DNA of 27,901 nucleotides from Chara braunii. Lineage: Eukaryota; Streptophyta; Charophyceae; Charales; Characeae. The stretch lies in contig BFEA01000011.1 in NCBI GenBank assembly GCA_003427395.1, positions 7,129,483 to 7,157,383 on the forward strand. Direction: 5' to 3'. Under the pieces are notes generated by a model. That model saw nothing but the letters and a program-made list of their open reading frames with translations. It ran no database searches and was not told the DNA's origin. Position 1 is the first letter of the stretch, and every line of letters starts with the position of its first letter. Below, in pieces: positions 1 through 9,064 of this stretch. The position numbers and the translations under genes were made by a program.

Positions 1-58
<58 letters not shown>
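1..58. repeat. (CT)29 microsatellite at window edge
   Basis: The first 58 bases are an uninterrupted CT dinucleotide run, followed by a short CA-rich stretch. It may continue to the left of the window. Confidence 0.98.
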
Positions 59-61
<3 letters not shown>

Positions 62-130
62 CACACACGCAGAACCACATGCACTCAAACACAAACATAC
101 ACGAGAATCAGGTGGTGCCTGTCATCACAC

Positions 131-300
131 AGTCTCACGCACTGATCAGATGACACCTGTCATTGGCACATGGGATACCCCTTATGTGAAAATTAGAAAA
201 TCACCGAGTCTCACGTGCTGATCAGGTGGCCGAAAGCGATGGGAGGGAAGAAGGGGGAGTGGGCGAGAGGGTGAGTACCCCTTATGTGAAAATTAGAAAA
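131..300. repeat. Two interleaved direct repeats
   Basis: A 25-bp block starting TACCCCTTATGTGAAAATTA occurs identically at 176-200 and 276-300, exactly 100 bp apart. A second block (AGTCTCACG..CTGATCAG.TG) occurs at 131-152 and 207-228 with a few mismatches. This looks like an old, imperfect tandem duplication; no element assignment is possible. Confidence 0.8.
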
Positions 301-1030
301 CCATGTCACCATCGCTCTTCAGACGTTCCGCATTCCTCAAAAGATACTACACCATAAGCATCCCATTGCGCATCGCCATTATAACCCCTGGTCAACTCCA
401 TCTCCGATTATCACTCCCTGGATTTACCCCTGCAAGGCTAAATCAGTAGTTCCGCAGTGATATGCGATATCAGGTCTGGAAAAGAGGAGTCTCCATCGGC
501 AGTGCAGGCAAGTTGAACTGCAGGGCTATAACTGCCGTCTTGACCCGAATAGAACGGCCGGTGATTATCACAGTGTCTGAACCTGCAAATTGGCCCAAAT
601 GCAGCTATAACGGCGGGGCGTTCTACTCAGCTGCAGGTAGAGTTTGGCCGCACTCCAAGTGCTTTTTGCCATTGCCTCTCTCATCAGTGGCTCATGGGAG
701 GGATGATATTGAAAACCTGCACACAGAACTTCCCTTTCTTTTTTTACATCATGCCGGAAAAAGCATGTGTGTTGGCCAAGTACGCAATCTGGCAGGATTT
801 GAAAACTAAAGCAATCAAAGTCAGAACATACGAAATTCAGAAAGACACAGCATCAATGAAATTGGAAATAGATGCAATGTGAGTGGTTTGGTGCTTTCTT
901 TCCCTTTCGTACAGTTCACATTGAGTGTCACTGAGATTGGATTGGTTTTTTGTGCCATTACTTGTTTTTCTCTTTTAGTTTTGTTTTGTTTTTTTGAGTT
1001 TATGTATAGAAGCACTTTCTCCAATACATA

Positions 1031-1034
1031 TATC
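1031..1034. other. Target-site duplication TATC, left copy
   Basis: TATC lies immediately left of the LTR start and is repeated at 7719-7722 immediately right of the other LTR. A 4-5 bp duplication is normal for Ty3/gypsy integrases. Confidence 0.85.
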
Positions 1035-2381
1035 TGTTACGATCCTGGCCAATTTCGAAGTATACAAACATCAGAAAGTACAATGCCGTCCAATTGCAAA
1101 AAGAAATGAATGAACTTTAGAGGAGAGAGAGGGAAAGAAGAAGAAAAAGAAGTAAGAAAGAAGAAGAAGATGTACTCCAGCATAGACGATTGACAAGGCT
1201 CTTCTTCCTCGCCAACCAATCTCCTCCTCCTTATCTCCTCCCCTCTTATTCAAACAAGAAATAACAATAATCATGTTGAATGGCTGAACCAGAATCACTG
1301 TCTGAATCCCACTTGTACTGCAGGCACAACATGAGGTCCACCATAGTCATGGCCACCCTTCCTCTTCCTCTACATACAGGCCGAGGCTATGGCGGAGTAC
1401 TGAGGGCTCTCCCTTCTGTCCAAAGTACAACCCAAAGCAGCTATGTCGCTGCCCTTCTGTCCCCAGGTCAACTCCCTGCAGCTATGCCGCTGCCTACTCA
1501 ACAGCCATGCCTGACTCTGTCCCGAGCTTCCTTGATGCGGCACTACCCCCACTAGGGCCTTCCAGATGCAGCGCCTAACAAGGTGATGAAGATGGTGTCT
1601 ACCATAGCCAGGTGAGTACCTCGTCACTCTCCCTGTCGGTCCTCTTCTCCCTCCTCCTCCTAAGGTAGAAGCTCCCGGCTTCTTCCTGCCAGCAGCGCTG
1701 TAGTACCCAACGCCACTCCAGCCAGCGCTCCAGCAGCGTGTCGCCAACTTGCACACTGAAGAATGAGGCCGAGCTCTTGCCTCGGCCTCTTGATATAGCG
1801 GCCTGCTTGCCTCTTGGGCGGTGACTTCCAGGCCGCTCGGCCTCCCAAGCAACCGGTGCCTCCTCCCTTTTGGAGGGAAACATTATTGCAGATTTTGATA
1901 TTACCCGTACAGGCTCTAGACTCTGACTGGATGGACTGGTACCGGCCTAGACCTAGCCTACCGCTACTGGGCGTCTAAAAATGCCAACTTTATCTTCTTC
2001 TGGTTGGCCTCGAGTACCCGGCACATCTGCCGCTACTGGGTGCGGTACTGGCCTACCTGCTACTTTAGTGTTTTTCCGCTGCTCCAGGTGCTGCGGGCGC
2101 CTGCGTCCACTACTTGAGTGTTTTCCCCTGCTGCAACCCTCAATGCCACAGCCACAGGTAAGTACCGGCCCTACGGGCCTGCCAAACAAGCAAGTACCCT
2201 TACGGGTCACACACACCCTCATGCCGACAAGCACTCAGACAGGCACGCAAGTCAACAGGCACTTACTCGTACAGAGTTAGAAAACACAGCAGAATGCGGA
2301 ATCTTGGCAAGGCATCCATTCCATCGGCAGAACTTCAGAAATCAGCAGTGTTCTCAGTCTGTGCCATGGCGGGTCATTACA
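1035..2381 (-). repeat. 3' LTR of the chromovirus
   Basis: This is the left copy of the LTR pair and, because the element runs leftwards, its 3' LTR. It aligns over its whole length to 6350-7718 with scattered substitutions and small indels. The purine-rich run near 1120-1170 and the CTCC/CTTCC-rich blocks are shared by both copies. The outer end abuts TATC and the inner end abuts the polypurine tract. Confidence 0.93.
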
Positions 2382-3974
2382 CTGCCCCTTCCTCAAGAGC
2401 GAGGTCCCTTCGAGCGAGTAACTCAATCAAAGTCCCTGCATAATGCATCATAAGCATAAATAGCAAAGAGAGACCGGATATGTTTCGTTGGAGCGAGGGT
2501 AGCAGTGAATTTAGGCAGTTGATGACTTGTGGGCCACGCTGCAGCAAATCTTTCTTAGCGATTCAGTAAAAGTCATTCAATGGGTGGTACAGACAATGGA
2601 CTTTGTACTGTCTGTTTCTTCCCTTTCCACTGTGCTCGACAATCCTATCGACCTCGTGACCGTCATTGATTGCTTGAGGAATCATTGATTCTCGATACGA
2701 AAAAGTTTCAGGTGGTTCATACGAAAACAACTTCGATGCATGAAAGACTGGGTACGTGCGTAGATGAGTAGGCACATCGATGGTGTAAGAAGGACCAAAG
2801 GAATCATCTCCTACTCGACTCAGCGCCTTCCACGGACCGTAGTACTGAGGACGAAGCTACAGTGATACACCTTCTTCAGAAAACTCAGACATCTTGACCC
2901 AGACATAAATTCCCGTTGTGAAGGGGTGAGGCTGGCGTTTTTTATTTGCATGCTTTATCATGGCACTGCGTCGCTTTTCCATGACTGCGGCAGCAACTTT
3001 GAGCACACGTTCCAACTTAGCGCTGTAGCCTTGTTGGCCAGCCATCAGGCCAGGTGGCTGGTTAGGAAACAGATAGGATAGGGGATTGTGAATCTGCCAA
3101 CTGAGGTGCAACAATCATCCCGGTGGAGGAGTGTGTGGAGTTGTTATACAATCCTTGCACAATCGGCAATTCATCATCCCAAGAGTTTTGACGAGGCACA
3201 ATTACAGCTGGAAGAAGTTAGGTCACAGTCTCGTTGACCTCCTCAGCCAATCCATTGGCTTTGGGATGTGGGTCAGACGTCATCTTGAGTTTGATGTCGT
3301 AGATTTGAGAGGTGAAGTCCTTCCAATCTGCACTTATGAACCTAGTGTCCCGGTCACTCACAAGAGTTTTCGGGGGCCCACGCTGGAGAATGTGCCGTTT
3401 GTGGAATTCCTTGATCACAAGGTCAATTGGGGCGTGAGGTGGTAATGGAATTAGATTTAGAAACTTTGAAAAGTGGTCAACGATCACCATCACTTGTGAA
3501 TATCAATTTCTTCTCTTCTTCCCCATGTCTGTGAAGTCGATGGAAAGAGACTCGTTCGGACCATCAGGAATCGGAAGAGGATGCAGCAGCCCATAGGGCT
3601 TCTCCCGAGACGGTTTGATGCGTTGACTGACTTTACACTCAGCCACAAACTTTTGTGTCATTCCTTTCATTCCAGGCCATACAAACTTTTGCAGCAGACT
3701 TCTGTATGTCTTTTCAAAACCGAAGTGTTCACTCCAGCCATGAGTCAAGTCCAAGAAGTGAGTAAGGATCGGCTCATGGTTGGGTACACAATCAATCATG
3801 CTTCCCGTAACGTCTGAAAAGTAAGCCCTTACATTCATGGAAATCAGGCTGACTGCTAGGGTCAACCCGAATCTGCTCAAGGTTGGGATTAAGTTTCGTG
3901 TTCTTGGCAGTGTGCTGAATTAGTTTCTCCTTCAAATTCTTACGGATATCATAGTAACCCACAGGGCAAATCAT
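2378..3974 (-). pseudogene. Integrase with C-terminal chromodomain, degenerate (Ty3/gypsy pol remnant)
   Basis: Domains in order on the minus strand: an H2C2 zinc-binding segment near 3770-3650 (FGFEKTYRSLLQKFVWPGMK, then a C-rich pair with one cysteine lost, CKVSQR); the catalytic core with the first Asp in SIDFTDM and the second in SDRDTRF, and a C-terminal helix with HPKANGLAEEVN supplying the Glu; an integrase C-terminal segment (YVWVKMSEF, then QYYGPWK); and a chromodomain-like tail (EVDRIVEH..., YKVHCLYHP). The frame is broken by in-frame stops near 3503, 3218, 2857 and 2563 and by a frameshift near 3130. Intact relatives would integrate element cDNA, with the chromodomain directing it to marked chromatin. 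No RT or RNase H precedes it, so this is the 3' part of pol fused close to gag. Confidence 0.88.
2382..2394 (-). other. Polypurine tract (plus-strand primer)
   Basis: Read on the minus strand this is GAGGAAGGGGCAG, directly upstream of the 3' LTR start TGTAATGACCC. It is in the right place to prime second-strand cDNA synthesis. The pol reading frame appears to run through it and stop within the first bases of the LTR, an arrangement familiar in plant chromoviruses. Confidence 0.85.
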
Positions 3975-4034
3975 GTACTCAGGATGGTCCCCAGCACAGG
4001 GCAGTGTGCTGAATTAGTTTCTCCTTCAAATTCT
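3906..4034. repeat. 35-bp direct repeat at the gag/integrase junction
   Basis: The same 35 bases (starting GGCAGTGTGCTGAATTAG) occur at 3906-3940 and 4000-4034. One copy lies in the integrase N-terminal frame and the other closes the gag frame, read in a different phase. This repeat sits exactly where protease, RT and RNase H should be. It is probably the scar of the internal deletion or of template switching that made it. Confidence 0.85.
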
Positions 4035-4740
4035 ACCGGCGTAGCCTTCAACCATTTGTTCAGGTCTATTCTTTTATAGCGTGCTTGTACAACTTGGATT
4101 TCCAAGAATCCTTTTACTGCGGGTTCCACATTGGTCCCTAGGACCGACGACTGAGTAATTGGGAGTGTCCCCAGCACATCAGAGTAGGATTGCATGAAGC
4201 TGATCCAAGATCCGTCGTCATACTTAGACGGAATCTGCGCCGCCTTTCTATCCATGTAAGGAAAGTTGCAGCTTGGACCAGCGGTTGCTGGGTCCAAATT
4301 CGGGGCTGCAACAGTTTTAGAATGCCCTGCACTGCCACTTGCCGCTGCAGCAGCAGCAGCAACAGCGGGGTCTGCACCTGCAGCAGATCCGGTTAGGCTG
4401 TTAGTCACACTCAAAGAAGAAGAAGAAGAAGAAGAAGAAGAAGAAGACACTATTAGAGAGATAAGAACGGACTGACACGCAGCACTAGAAGCAGGGTAAG
4501 CAGGTGGAAGGATACTTTGGGCTGGCTGCACATTAACGAACTGTTGCAGCTGGTCATGGCGCTGCTGCGCCATCAGGGTCATGTCCTCACACAACTTCTT
4601 AAGTTTGTCGAACACTTTGGCGAGTTGGCCAGTATGGTCCTCAACAGCCTGGACGTCTACTAAAGCCTAGAGGAGTGGAACGGTTTTCTTTCCCACCTCC
4701 TCATCAGTTAAGGCAGACACGGTACAAAAAACGACTTCAT
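3971..4740 (-). pseudogene. Ty3/gypsy gag, 5' part only, degenerate
   Basis: An open minus-strand frame runs from about 4665 to 3971. There is no ATG at its head; upstream codons in the same frame continue to about 4735 but contain a TAG stop near 4668. The product has a Q-rich N-terminus (MAQQRHDQLQQF), a poly-Ser tract encoded by a trinucleotide run (4417-4447), an Ala-rich linker, and a capsid-like region (IPSKYDDGSWISFMQSYSDV...GFLEIQVVQARYKR). It would form the particle shell. It is truncated at the 35-bp repeat, with no nucleocapsid knuckle or protease following. The assignment rests on position between primer site and integrase plus the capsid-like motif. Confidence 0.72.
4415..4450. 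repeat. (AAG)n microsatellite inside gag
   Basis: About eleven AAG repeats on the plus strand read as TCT/TCC-type serine codons on the minus strand, giving the poly-Ser segment of the gag remnant. Confidence 0.9.
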
Positions 4741-4745
4741 GAGCC

Positions 4746-6336
4746 TCTTCCCTCTCCTTCTCCTTCTCTTCCTCTTCCCTCTTCAATGTTTTTTTATAAA
4801 AGAAAGGGTACTACGCTTTTTCTGCCTCAGGGGCGGCGCCCATTTGCAGCTTTCATTCTCCGCTGATGCCATGATGGAGGATGAGGGTGTTAACAAGTCT
4901 CTCAAGAGGGGTTCATACTTCCTCACACTTCTGGGACGAAACTCGTCTTCCCTCTCCTCACTCCCTTAAGAGCAACACTAAGAAGTTTCTCTCTTTCGTC
5001 TCTCTCTCTCGTTTGCGATTGTGTAGACGCGGGCATTTAACGAACCCAGTAAAAGAAACAGCTTGAAAGCAATCAGAAGAGAGGTGGAACTCCTAGCCGG
5101 AGCGACAATTTATTTGGACTGGAGAACAGTCAAAATAACAAAAGAAATCAAGATCAGAAAGATTTGATCCAGCCACACAGTCTGGACCGACTACGTATGA
5201 GGTCCTCTCAAGCCTAACCGGACTCAGCTCCGTGAAAACATAGCAAATCAGATTTAAAGTGTACTACGTTATACAAGAAAGAATTGAGTGGTGCTCAAGG
5301 TGTGAGTCAAACGGCGGATCGTGCGGTAAAGTTCGATAAAACGTCTCAGTGGAGCCCTCCACAACGAGTGTTCTGGTCCGAAAGCATAAACTCCGAGTCC
5401 CAATTAGATAGAGCAAGGTAACTGACGTCAACAAATTTGGTATGAGGTACCCTTCTTGTTTGGGCCTGGTCCCACTGAGTCCCAAATGGTCCCAGCGGAG
5501 TCTGAACCGGGTCCCAACCAACAAGAGTTTCACAAAGACCTACTCTGTCCCTACCGAATTGAAAAACAAATTTTTGCCCCAGACAGAACCTACAGACTAC
5601 AACCGTTCAGAATGAAATAGATACAGCACTGTAGAAAGATATAACATGGCACACAAGATATCCCATCCATTCACTCATCAGGCGAGTAAGCAGTTCACGC
5701 ACTTCACGTAAGATCAAGACTATGGAGGATGAAAGAAGAACCCAAAAAAAAACAATAGGCAGTCAACTCCATGGACACACACATGGCTACCCTGGCGGCA
5801 CGACACTTACCTGAGTGGTCGGCCTCTTGAGATGAAAGAACTCACCCCCCTCTCACATAGTCCTTCTGACCTAATTGGCATCCTCTACACTACTGTCCTA
5901 TCATCTAGGAGGGTCAACATCTACCCCAAAGTACAAAGTCGGATCCCCCGTCGATATTGAAGATCAAAGCAGCAACTTGCAGTCCGTAGGTGCATATATG
6001 GCTGCCACCCTCAAGCTCGCCTAACTTGAGGGGAACCCTAAAGCCACTCCTCGTCTTCCTTGAAGTCCAGATTCAAGTTGTAGGTGCCCTTGACTGTCGC
6101 CTCTCTCAAATTGCATCACGAAGTCCCACCTTGTGTCTCGCCACCACAAACATGCACTCAAGCAACCTGGTCGGGCTTAGTGTCGACCCTACACGGCCCT
6201 GCCAGATGGGGGCAGTTTCCCTTTATCATGCTGCCCCACTTAATCCTAACTTCCGCCCTAACCATAAGTGGTTAGCCCTTACCACTAGGGTTAGGGTTAT
6301 GGCAGTGAAGTCAACTCTCGCCATCAAGTAGAATCC
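4746..6336 (-). other. Untranslated leader of the chromovirus
   Basis: About 1.6 kb lies between the primer-binding site and gag. No coding motif is recognisable; open frames are short. It includes a CT/CTT-rich stretch near 4741-4790. Long leaders are common in plant Ty3/gypsy elements and would hold the packaging signal, but none can be pointed to here. Confidence 0.6.
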
Positions 6337-6348
6337 GCTCCGATACCA
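6337..6348 (-). other. Primer-binding site, initiator tRNA-Met type
   Basis: Read on the minus strand the bases one position inside the 5' LTR are TGGTATCGGAGC. The complement of the 3' end of plant initiator tRNA-Met is TGGTATCAGAGC, so 11 of 12 positions match. This fixes the orientation of the element and identifies the right-hand repeat as the 5' LTR. Confidence 0.88.
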
Positions 6349-6349
6349 A

Positions 6350-7718
6350 TGTTATGATCCTCACCAATTTCGAAGTATACAAACATCAGAAAGTACAATG
6401 TCGTCCAATTGCAAAAAGAAATGAATGAACTTAAGAGGAGAGAGAGGGAAAGAAGAAGAAGAAGTAAGAAAGAAGAAGAAGATGATGTACTCCAACATAG
6501 ACCAATGACAAGGCTCTTCTTCCTCGCCAACCAATTTCCTCCTCCTTTTCTCCCCCCCTCTTATTCAAACAAGAAATAACAATAATAATGTTGAATGGTT
6601 GAACCAGAATCACTGTCTGAATCCCACTTCTACCGCAGGCACAACAAGAGGTCCACCATAGCCATGGCCACCCTTCCTCTTCCTCTACATACAGGTCGAG
6701 GCTATGGCGGAGTACTAAGGGTTCTCCCTCCTGTCCAAAGAACAATCCAAAGCAGCTATGTCGCTGCCCTTTTGTGCCCAGGTCAACTCCCTGCAGCTAT
6801 GTCACTGCCTACTCAACCGCCATGCCTGACTCTGTTCCGAGCTTCCTTGATGCGGCACTACCCTCACTGGGGCCTTCCAGATGCAGCGCCTAACAAGGTG
6901 ATGAAGATGGTGTCTACCATAGCCAGGTAAGTACCTCACCACTCTCCCCGTTGATCCCCTTCTCCCTCCTCCTACGGTAGAGCTCCACCATATCCAAGGT
7001 GGAAGCTCCCGGCTTCTTCCTCCCAGCAGTGGTGTAGTACCCAACGCCACTCTAGTCAGCGTTCCAGCAGCGCGTCGCCAAACTTGCACACTGAAGAATG
7101 AGGTCGAGCTCTTGCATCGGCCTCTTGATATAGCGGTCTGCTTGCCTCTTGGGCGGTGACTTTCAGGCCGCTCGGCCTCCCAAGCAACCGGTACCTCCTC
7201 CCTTTCGGAGGAAAACATCATTGCAGACTCTGATATTGCTCGTACAGGCTCTAGACTGAGACTGGATGGACTGGTACCGGCCTAGACCTAGCCTACTGCT
7301 ACTAGGCCTCTAAAAATACCAACTTTGTCTTCTTCTGTTCGGCCTCGAGTACCCGGCACATCTACTGCTATTGAGTGCGGTACCGGCCTACCTGCTACTT
7401 GAGTGTTTTTCCACTGCTCCAGGTGTCGCGGGCCCCTGCCTCCGCTACTTGGAGTGTTTTCCCCTGCTGCGACCCTCAATGCCACGACCACAGGTAAGTA
7501 CCGGCCCTACGGGCCTGCCAAACCAGCAAGTACCCTTACGGGTCACACACACACTCATGCCGACAAGCACTCAGACAGGCACGCAAGTCAACAGGGACGC
7601 ACACATACAGACTTAGAAAACACAGCAGAATGTGGGAATCTTGGCAAGGCATCAATTCAATGGACATAACTTCAGAAATCAACAGTGTTCTCAGTCTGTG
7701 TTATGGCGGGTCATTACA
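6350..7718 (-). repeat. 5' LTR of the chromovirus
   Basis: This is the right copy of the LTR pair, colinear with 1035-2381. It carries a ~22-bp segment near 6977-6999 absent from the other LTR, plus scattered substitutions, so the insertion is not recent. Transcription of the element would begin within it and run leftwards. Confidence 0.93.
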
Positions 7719-7722
7719 TATC
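7719..7722. other. Target-site duplication TATC, right copy
   Basis: TATC follows the right LTR and matches 1031-1034. Confidence 0.85.
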
Positions 7723-8904
7723 TTGTTAGAGGATGACCTATTCCTCGCAAGGTGTCAAGTCGTTGCCCAGATCCCCATGTTGCACTCCCAACTATCTCAT
7801 TATTTTGTGGGCATTATTTCGTTACGATTTGTTGGATCATGGTCTGCTGATTATAAGGCTAGTCCCTTCCACATTGCAATGACGAGTACAGTGTCTGCTC
7901 AGAGTTGTGTGTGTGCACGGTGATAACGCTCTTCCCGTCACTAACTTTTGATGGCTTGAAGATCATCCTTTTTTTTTTTTTGGACAGGCTTGAAGATCAT
8001 CCTTCATCAGATCAAAAGCTCAATTTCATCTTGGTTGTAACTTATAAGGGATGGGCTGGTGCCTGTCGACGTTCATATTTCCCTCTTGCTTCATGAAATT
8101 CGGAGAGCTTCAAGGTAGTGTAGGTGGATTTGTTTCCCATCCCTGGTTTTGCACAACGATCAAACGGAATTTTCAGTGGAAGGGTTGCTGTTTTGAATGT
8201 GATGGTGGTTCGTATCATCGTCCGTGCCCGCTTAGTAGCTTACCATGCTTACGAAAATTCATAATTTTTTTCTATTCTATCTCTTTCAGTATTTTGATAT
8301 TGTCATAAATTGATTCCCGTTTGTTGGAAATTGTATTGTGGATGAAGTTTGTTATGACCTGGAGCACTTCCTGACCAGAGATTAGTACATCTTCCTACTT
8401 ATGGGTGCATTCTTGGGTTCAGTGATACCACAACACGACTTTTCTTCCCGTGCAAAACAAATTTGCCTTGAAATCGCACTTTGTGTGGATCAGACAATGA
8501 CCTGGCAAGATAGCTCTCCAGTCCCAAGTTCAAGAACAGATTTCAGTGCTAAAGCGCACATCAACACACATCGTGATACACAATCGAGACACAGGACTTG
8601 AAAGACGAGATATCACATCCTAGCGCAGGTGACGCTTGTAAGACAAACATTAGAAAAGTGCAACGTATGGCGATTGAATCTGACCGGTTTCGCCAGTCTT
8701 GCGTCATCAGGGGCAACCTGGCAAGGAAGGAAGTAATCCATCCCAAATCCTATCCCATCGGCGTCATAACAATGTAGCTCTTGAGTAATATATGAAGACA
8801 TGTTCAATTATATCGTTGATGTTCCTTTTTTGTGTGGCTTTGAGAACAGTGTTTGCATAAAGGAGTTCTCATCCGGTATGGTTAACCAACCACTCCCTTG
8901 CGGT
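7719..8904. other. Intergenic DNA, no gene recognised
   Basis: AT-leaning sequence with a T run at about 7969-7981. The phrase GGCTTGAAGATCATCCTT is repeated on both sides of that run (about 7953 and 7987), with a related copy near 12767. Open frames are short and carry no motif I recognise. Confidence 0.5.
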
Positions 8905-9064
8905 CAAGCATTTATAGATAGTCTGTCATTGGAGAAAGCAAAAAGTTATTGGCTTACTCTTATGGTCTTTGGTGAACTTTATCCGGCAAGCACTTATAGA
9001 TAGTCATTGGAGAGAGCAAAAAAATATCGGTTTACTCTTGTCGTAATTTGTAAACTTTATACCC
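8905..9064. repeat. Two-copy tandem repeat, ~80 bp unit
   Basis: CAAGCATTTATAGATAGT...GAACTTTATCC (8905-8986) is followed directly by a diverged copy (8987-9064) starting CAAGCACTTATAGATAGT. The copies differ by substitutions and a 3-bp gap. Confidence 0.85.

Larger units (their letters stand above)
59..1034. other. Intergenic DNA, no gene recognised
   Basis: Open frames here are short, overlap each other on both strands and show no family motif I recognise. The segment contains two small interspersed direct repeats (131-300) and is the left flank of the LTR retrotransposon insertion; its last four bases, TATC, form the left target-site duplication. Confidence 0.6.
1035..7718 (-). mobile_element. 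Non-autonomous Ty3/gypsy chromovirus, full LTR-to-LTR insertion
   Basis: Two long direct repeats (1035-2381 and 6350-7718) bound an internal region. Each repeat reads TGTTA...TTACA on the plus strand, so it is TG...CA in either orientation. The internal region is coded on the minus strand in the order gag then integrase. A primer-binding site abuts the right LTR and a polypurine tract abuts the left LTR, both as expected for minus orientation. The flanks carry TATC on both sides (1031-1034 and 7719-7722), a 4-bp target duplication, or 5 bp if the terminal A is shared. Protease, reverse transcriptase and RNase H are absent, and gag and integrase carry stops and a frameshift. The element could move only with proteins supplied by a relative. 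Confidence 0.93.

Noticed and set aside
462-809. 115-codon open frame upstream of the LTR element
   Set aside because: No recognisable domain; several overlapping frames of similar size exist on both strands, and codon content looks random.
1280-2453. Several 60-160-codon frames inside the left LTR, with counterparts in the right LTR
   Set aside because: They lie wholly inside the LTRs, overlap on both strands, and their frames are not preserved consistently between the two LTR copies.
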